DNA of 64,000 bases from Imperialibacter sp040222815 (GTDB taxonomy: Bacteria > Bacteroidota > Bacteroidia > Cytophagales > Cyclobacteriaceae). Positions 62,692-64,000 of this stretch are shown in pieces. The translations under genes and the position numbers were made by a program. The stretch spans positions 62,001 through 126,000 of the forward strand of contig NZ_JAVKCH010000025.1 of the NCBI RefSeq assembly GCF_040222815.1, written 5' to 3'. Position 1 is the first letter of the stretch. Every line of letters begins with the position of its first letter. The notes beneath the pieces were generated by a model that did no database searches, was not told the origin of the DNA, and worked only from the letters and a program-made list of their open reading frames with translations.

Positions 62692-63204
62692 TTATTTTGG
62701 AGGTAATTGAGGGTAGGGAATGATGGACTCTATCAAAAGCCCCACACCGCTTTTAGTAAGCAAGGTAAGGGTTATGATGATACTACCAATGATGATGGCA
62801 ATGCCCACATTGTTTTTTCTTATTTCTTCAAATTCATCAATGGGAGTGAGCCGGGCATAAAGGGAGGTGCTTAGTAGCGCTATCACAATAGAAGCGCAGT
62901 AGGCAATGGCAATATAAACAGCACCCTGACCAATATACCTGAAGGCCAACACATAGCTGGCAGCGTCCTGATTAAGAAGCCTGAAAGAAGAAATAAGTGG
63001 TTGAATCACCTCATTGACCATAAAACCAACCGAAGACATGATGCTGGCAGTGAAAATACTGTAGGCCAGATTGCTTTCGGCGATTTTATAATACCTTCTA
63101 CCTACCCATTGCAATATTTTGTAGGTAATAGCAAGGATGAAGATACCAATAGTGACGGCCGACACTATCTCGATGAGCCCAAGTATGGCGATGTTATAGT
63201 TCAT
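62692..63204 (-). CDS. DUF350-family integral membrane protein
   Basis: A 170-residue protein with four to five membrane helices. The C-terminal half matches DUF350: LYARLTPIDEFEEIRKNNVG followed by AIIIGSIIITLTLLTKSGVG, and an earlier conserved membrane region ending in ALLSTSLYA. DUF350 proteins are small membrane proteins of unknown function. Its start codon lies inside the 3' end of the upstream transglutaminase-like gene (11-base overlap), so the pair is probably translated together. Confidence 0.75.
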   Translation of the reverse strand: MNYNIAILGLIEIVSAVTIGIFILAITYKILQWVGRRYYKIAESNLAYSIFTASIMSSVGFMVNEVIQPLISSFRLLNQDAASYVLAFRYIGQGAVYIAIAYCASIVIALLSTSLYARLTPIDEFEEIRKNNVGIAIIIGSIIITLTLLTKSGVGLLIESIIPYPQLPPK

Positions 63205-64000
63205 TCGCTAAAGCAATTTCCCAGTAATCAATATTTTGCATGTCAGGTGGTAGCATGCCAACAGGCCAGCCTTTGGCGGTAGTCTCCCAAAAATAGTAGT
63301 TTTTTCTACCTAAAGTAATGTGGTCTCCGGAAGACGGGATATTGAGTGCCAGCATGGCGTGCCGGTATTCGTAGCTCACCACTATCATGGGGTCAAAATT
63401 CAACTTGCGAAGCAAAGAAAAGAGCAACACCGCCCTTGTGTCGCAGTCGCCAGACAAAGTGTGCAAAAACTCATAAGGCGACAGGATTCCAAACTTGGCC
63501 AGGGCTACGCAGGGATGCTTCTTTGCGTCGACTTCAGCGCAGTCGCCGGAGCTGATAAAATGATAGGGAATATCCTGCACAAACGACACCGTTAACTCGG
63601 CAAGTGATGCAGCGTCGAGGCTGTCGAGCAACGCAGTTTGCAGAAGACTATCCGCCATAAAGCTTACCCGCTCATCGTTTTCTTCCACTAACTGCTTGTA
63701 CACACTCCCCCAATAAGCCCCATATTCATCGTTGGACGGATTGATAAGATTCCTTTTCTCCCGGCTCTGGTTTGCAAGGTCTTCGTAGCTGCGATAGTGC
63801 GTACAATAGGAAGCCCGGTAGTCGATCAAATCCCAGTTTCGGTGGTGAGTTCTGTTTGCGGTTATTGAATCAAACTCCGTGTAGTCCTCGCACAAACTCA
63901 TCTCATAGGCCACCTCTGAATGCTTGAGCCCATCTATGAGTAAGCTGATGATCCAGAAGAACAGAAAAAAGAGTGCTATTATCTTAACTGTAGCTTTCAT
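63194..64000 (-). CDS. Transglutaminase-like cysteine protein, membrane-anchored
   Basis: A 268-residue protein that runs to the last base of the window: the ATG occupies 63998-64000, so the complete frame is visible, although an upstream start cannot be excluded. An N-terminal membrane helix (IIALFFLFFWIISLLI) anchors it. The catalytic Cys appears in LSGDCDTRAVLLFSLLRKLN, followed by YRHAMLALN (His) and, further on, an aspartate or glutamate region in YYFWETTAKG. This is the Cys-His-Asp arrangement of transglutaminase-like proteins, which act as proteases or peptide-modifying enzymes. It overlaps the DUF350 gene downstream by 11 bases. Confidence 0.75.
   Translation of the reverse strand: MKATVKIIALFFLFFWIISLLIDGLKHSEVAYEMSLCEDYTEFDSITANRTHHRNWDLIDYRASYCTHYRSYEDLANQSREKRNLINPSNDEYGAYWGSVYKQLVEENDERVSFMADSLLQTALLDSLDAASLAELTVSFVQDIPYHFISSGDCAEVDAKKHPCVALAKFGILSPYEFLHTLSGDCDTRAVLLFSLLRKLNFDPMIVVSYEYRHAMLALNIPSSGDHITLGRKNYYFWETTAKGWPVGMLPPDMQNIDYWEIALANEL

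Noticed and set aside
1..64000. tRNA, rRNA, riboswitch or insertion sequence
   Set aside because: No cloverleaf with a GTTCRANYC-type T-arm, no rRNA stretch, no transposase frame and no known riboswitch core was found by eye in the intergenic regions.

Overview
The window looks like chromosome of a free-living, probably marine or soil, member of the Bacteroidota, most likely of the Cytophagales group. The signs are a type IX secretion (T9SS) C-terminal sorting domain on a large subtilase, DUF5686 and DUF5916 outer-membrane proteins, an AraC regulator with a membrane-embedded N-terminus, abundant lipoproteins, Planctomycete-type DUF1549/DUF1553/DUF1501 proteins, and translation starts that almost all lack a Shine-Dalgarno sequence. 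Genus cannot be assigned from the sequence alone. No rRNA, tRNA, CRISPR array, insertion sequence or prophage was seen.

Layout. 1-4.8 kb: tail of a DUF5686 protein, a TPR lipoprotein, then the translation operon thrS-infC-rpmI-rplT closed by a strong terminator; infC starts at an AUU codon behind an exceptional GGAGGT. 4.8-8.5 kb: DUF5916 outer-membrane protein and a class C beta-lactamase-like hydrolase. 8.7-11.8 kb: a murein-peptide salvage trio (LD-carboxypeptidase, dipeptide epimerase, AONS-like PLP enzyme), followed by a lysA-type decarboxylase. 13-20 kb: sulfatase, metallo-beta-lactamase-fold hydrolase, AraC regulator, DUF2306 membrane protein, and a TetR regulator with an alpha/beta hydrolase framed by two identical operator palindromes. 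20-21.2 kb: a GNAT-like protein of unknown role.

21.3-29.5 kb is a Planctomycete-type operon (cytochrome-DUF1549/DUF1553, DUF1501, TIM-barrel, DUF2231-cytochrome-LRR) split by an AT-richer type II restriction-modification cassette (C5 methyltransferase plus HNH nuclease). 30.8-32.3 kb is an S10 carboxypeptidase. 32.5-39.1 kb is a complete six-gene ebo operon (eboABCDEF), a conserved cluster linked elsewhere to export or processing of specialised metabolites, preceded here by a Crp-like site and a possible -7 box. It is the most interesting system in the window because no known product pathway lies beside it.

39-54.5 kb: acyl-CoA dehydrogenase, S9 peptidase, a 1735-residue T9SS subtilase with six tandem repeats, the oxidative pentose phosphate genes (pgl-zwf, divergent gnd), and amtB with a PII protein whose T-loop lacks canonical residues. 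54.6-62.2 kb: an esterase, a penicillin-acylase-family lipoprotein and a non-classical complex II operon (membrane anchor, flavoprotein, iron-sulfur protein) translationally coupled to a TPR protein. 62.2-64 kb: an NTF2-like protein, a DUF350 protein and a transglutaminase-like protein whose start codon is the last three bases of the window.
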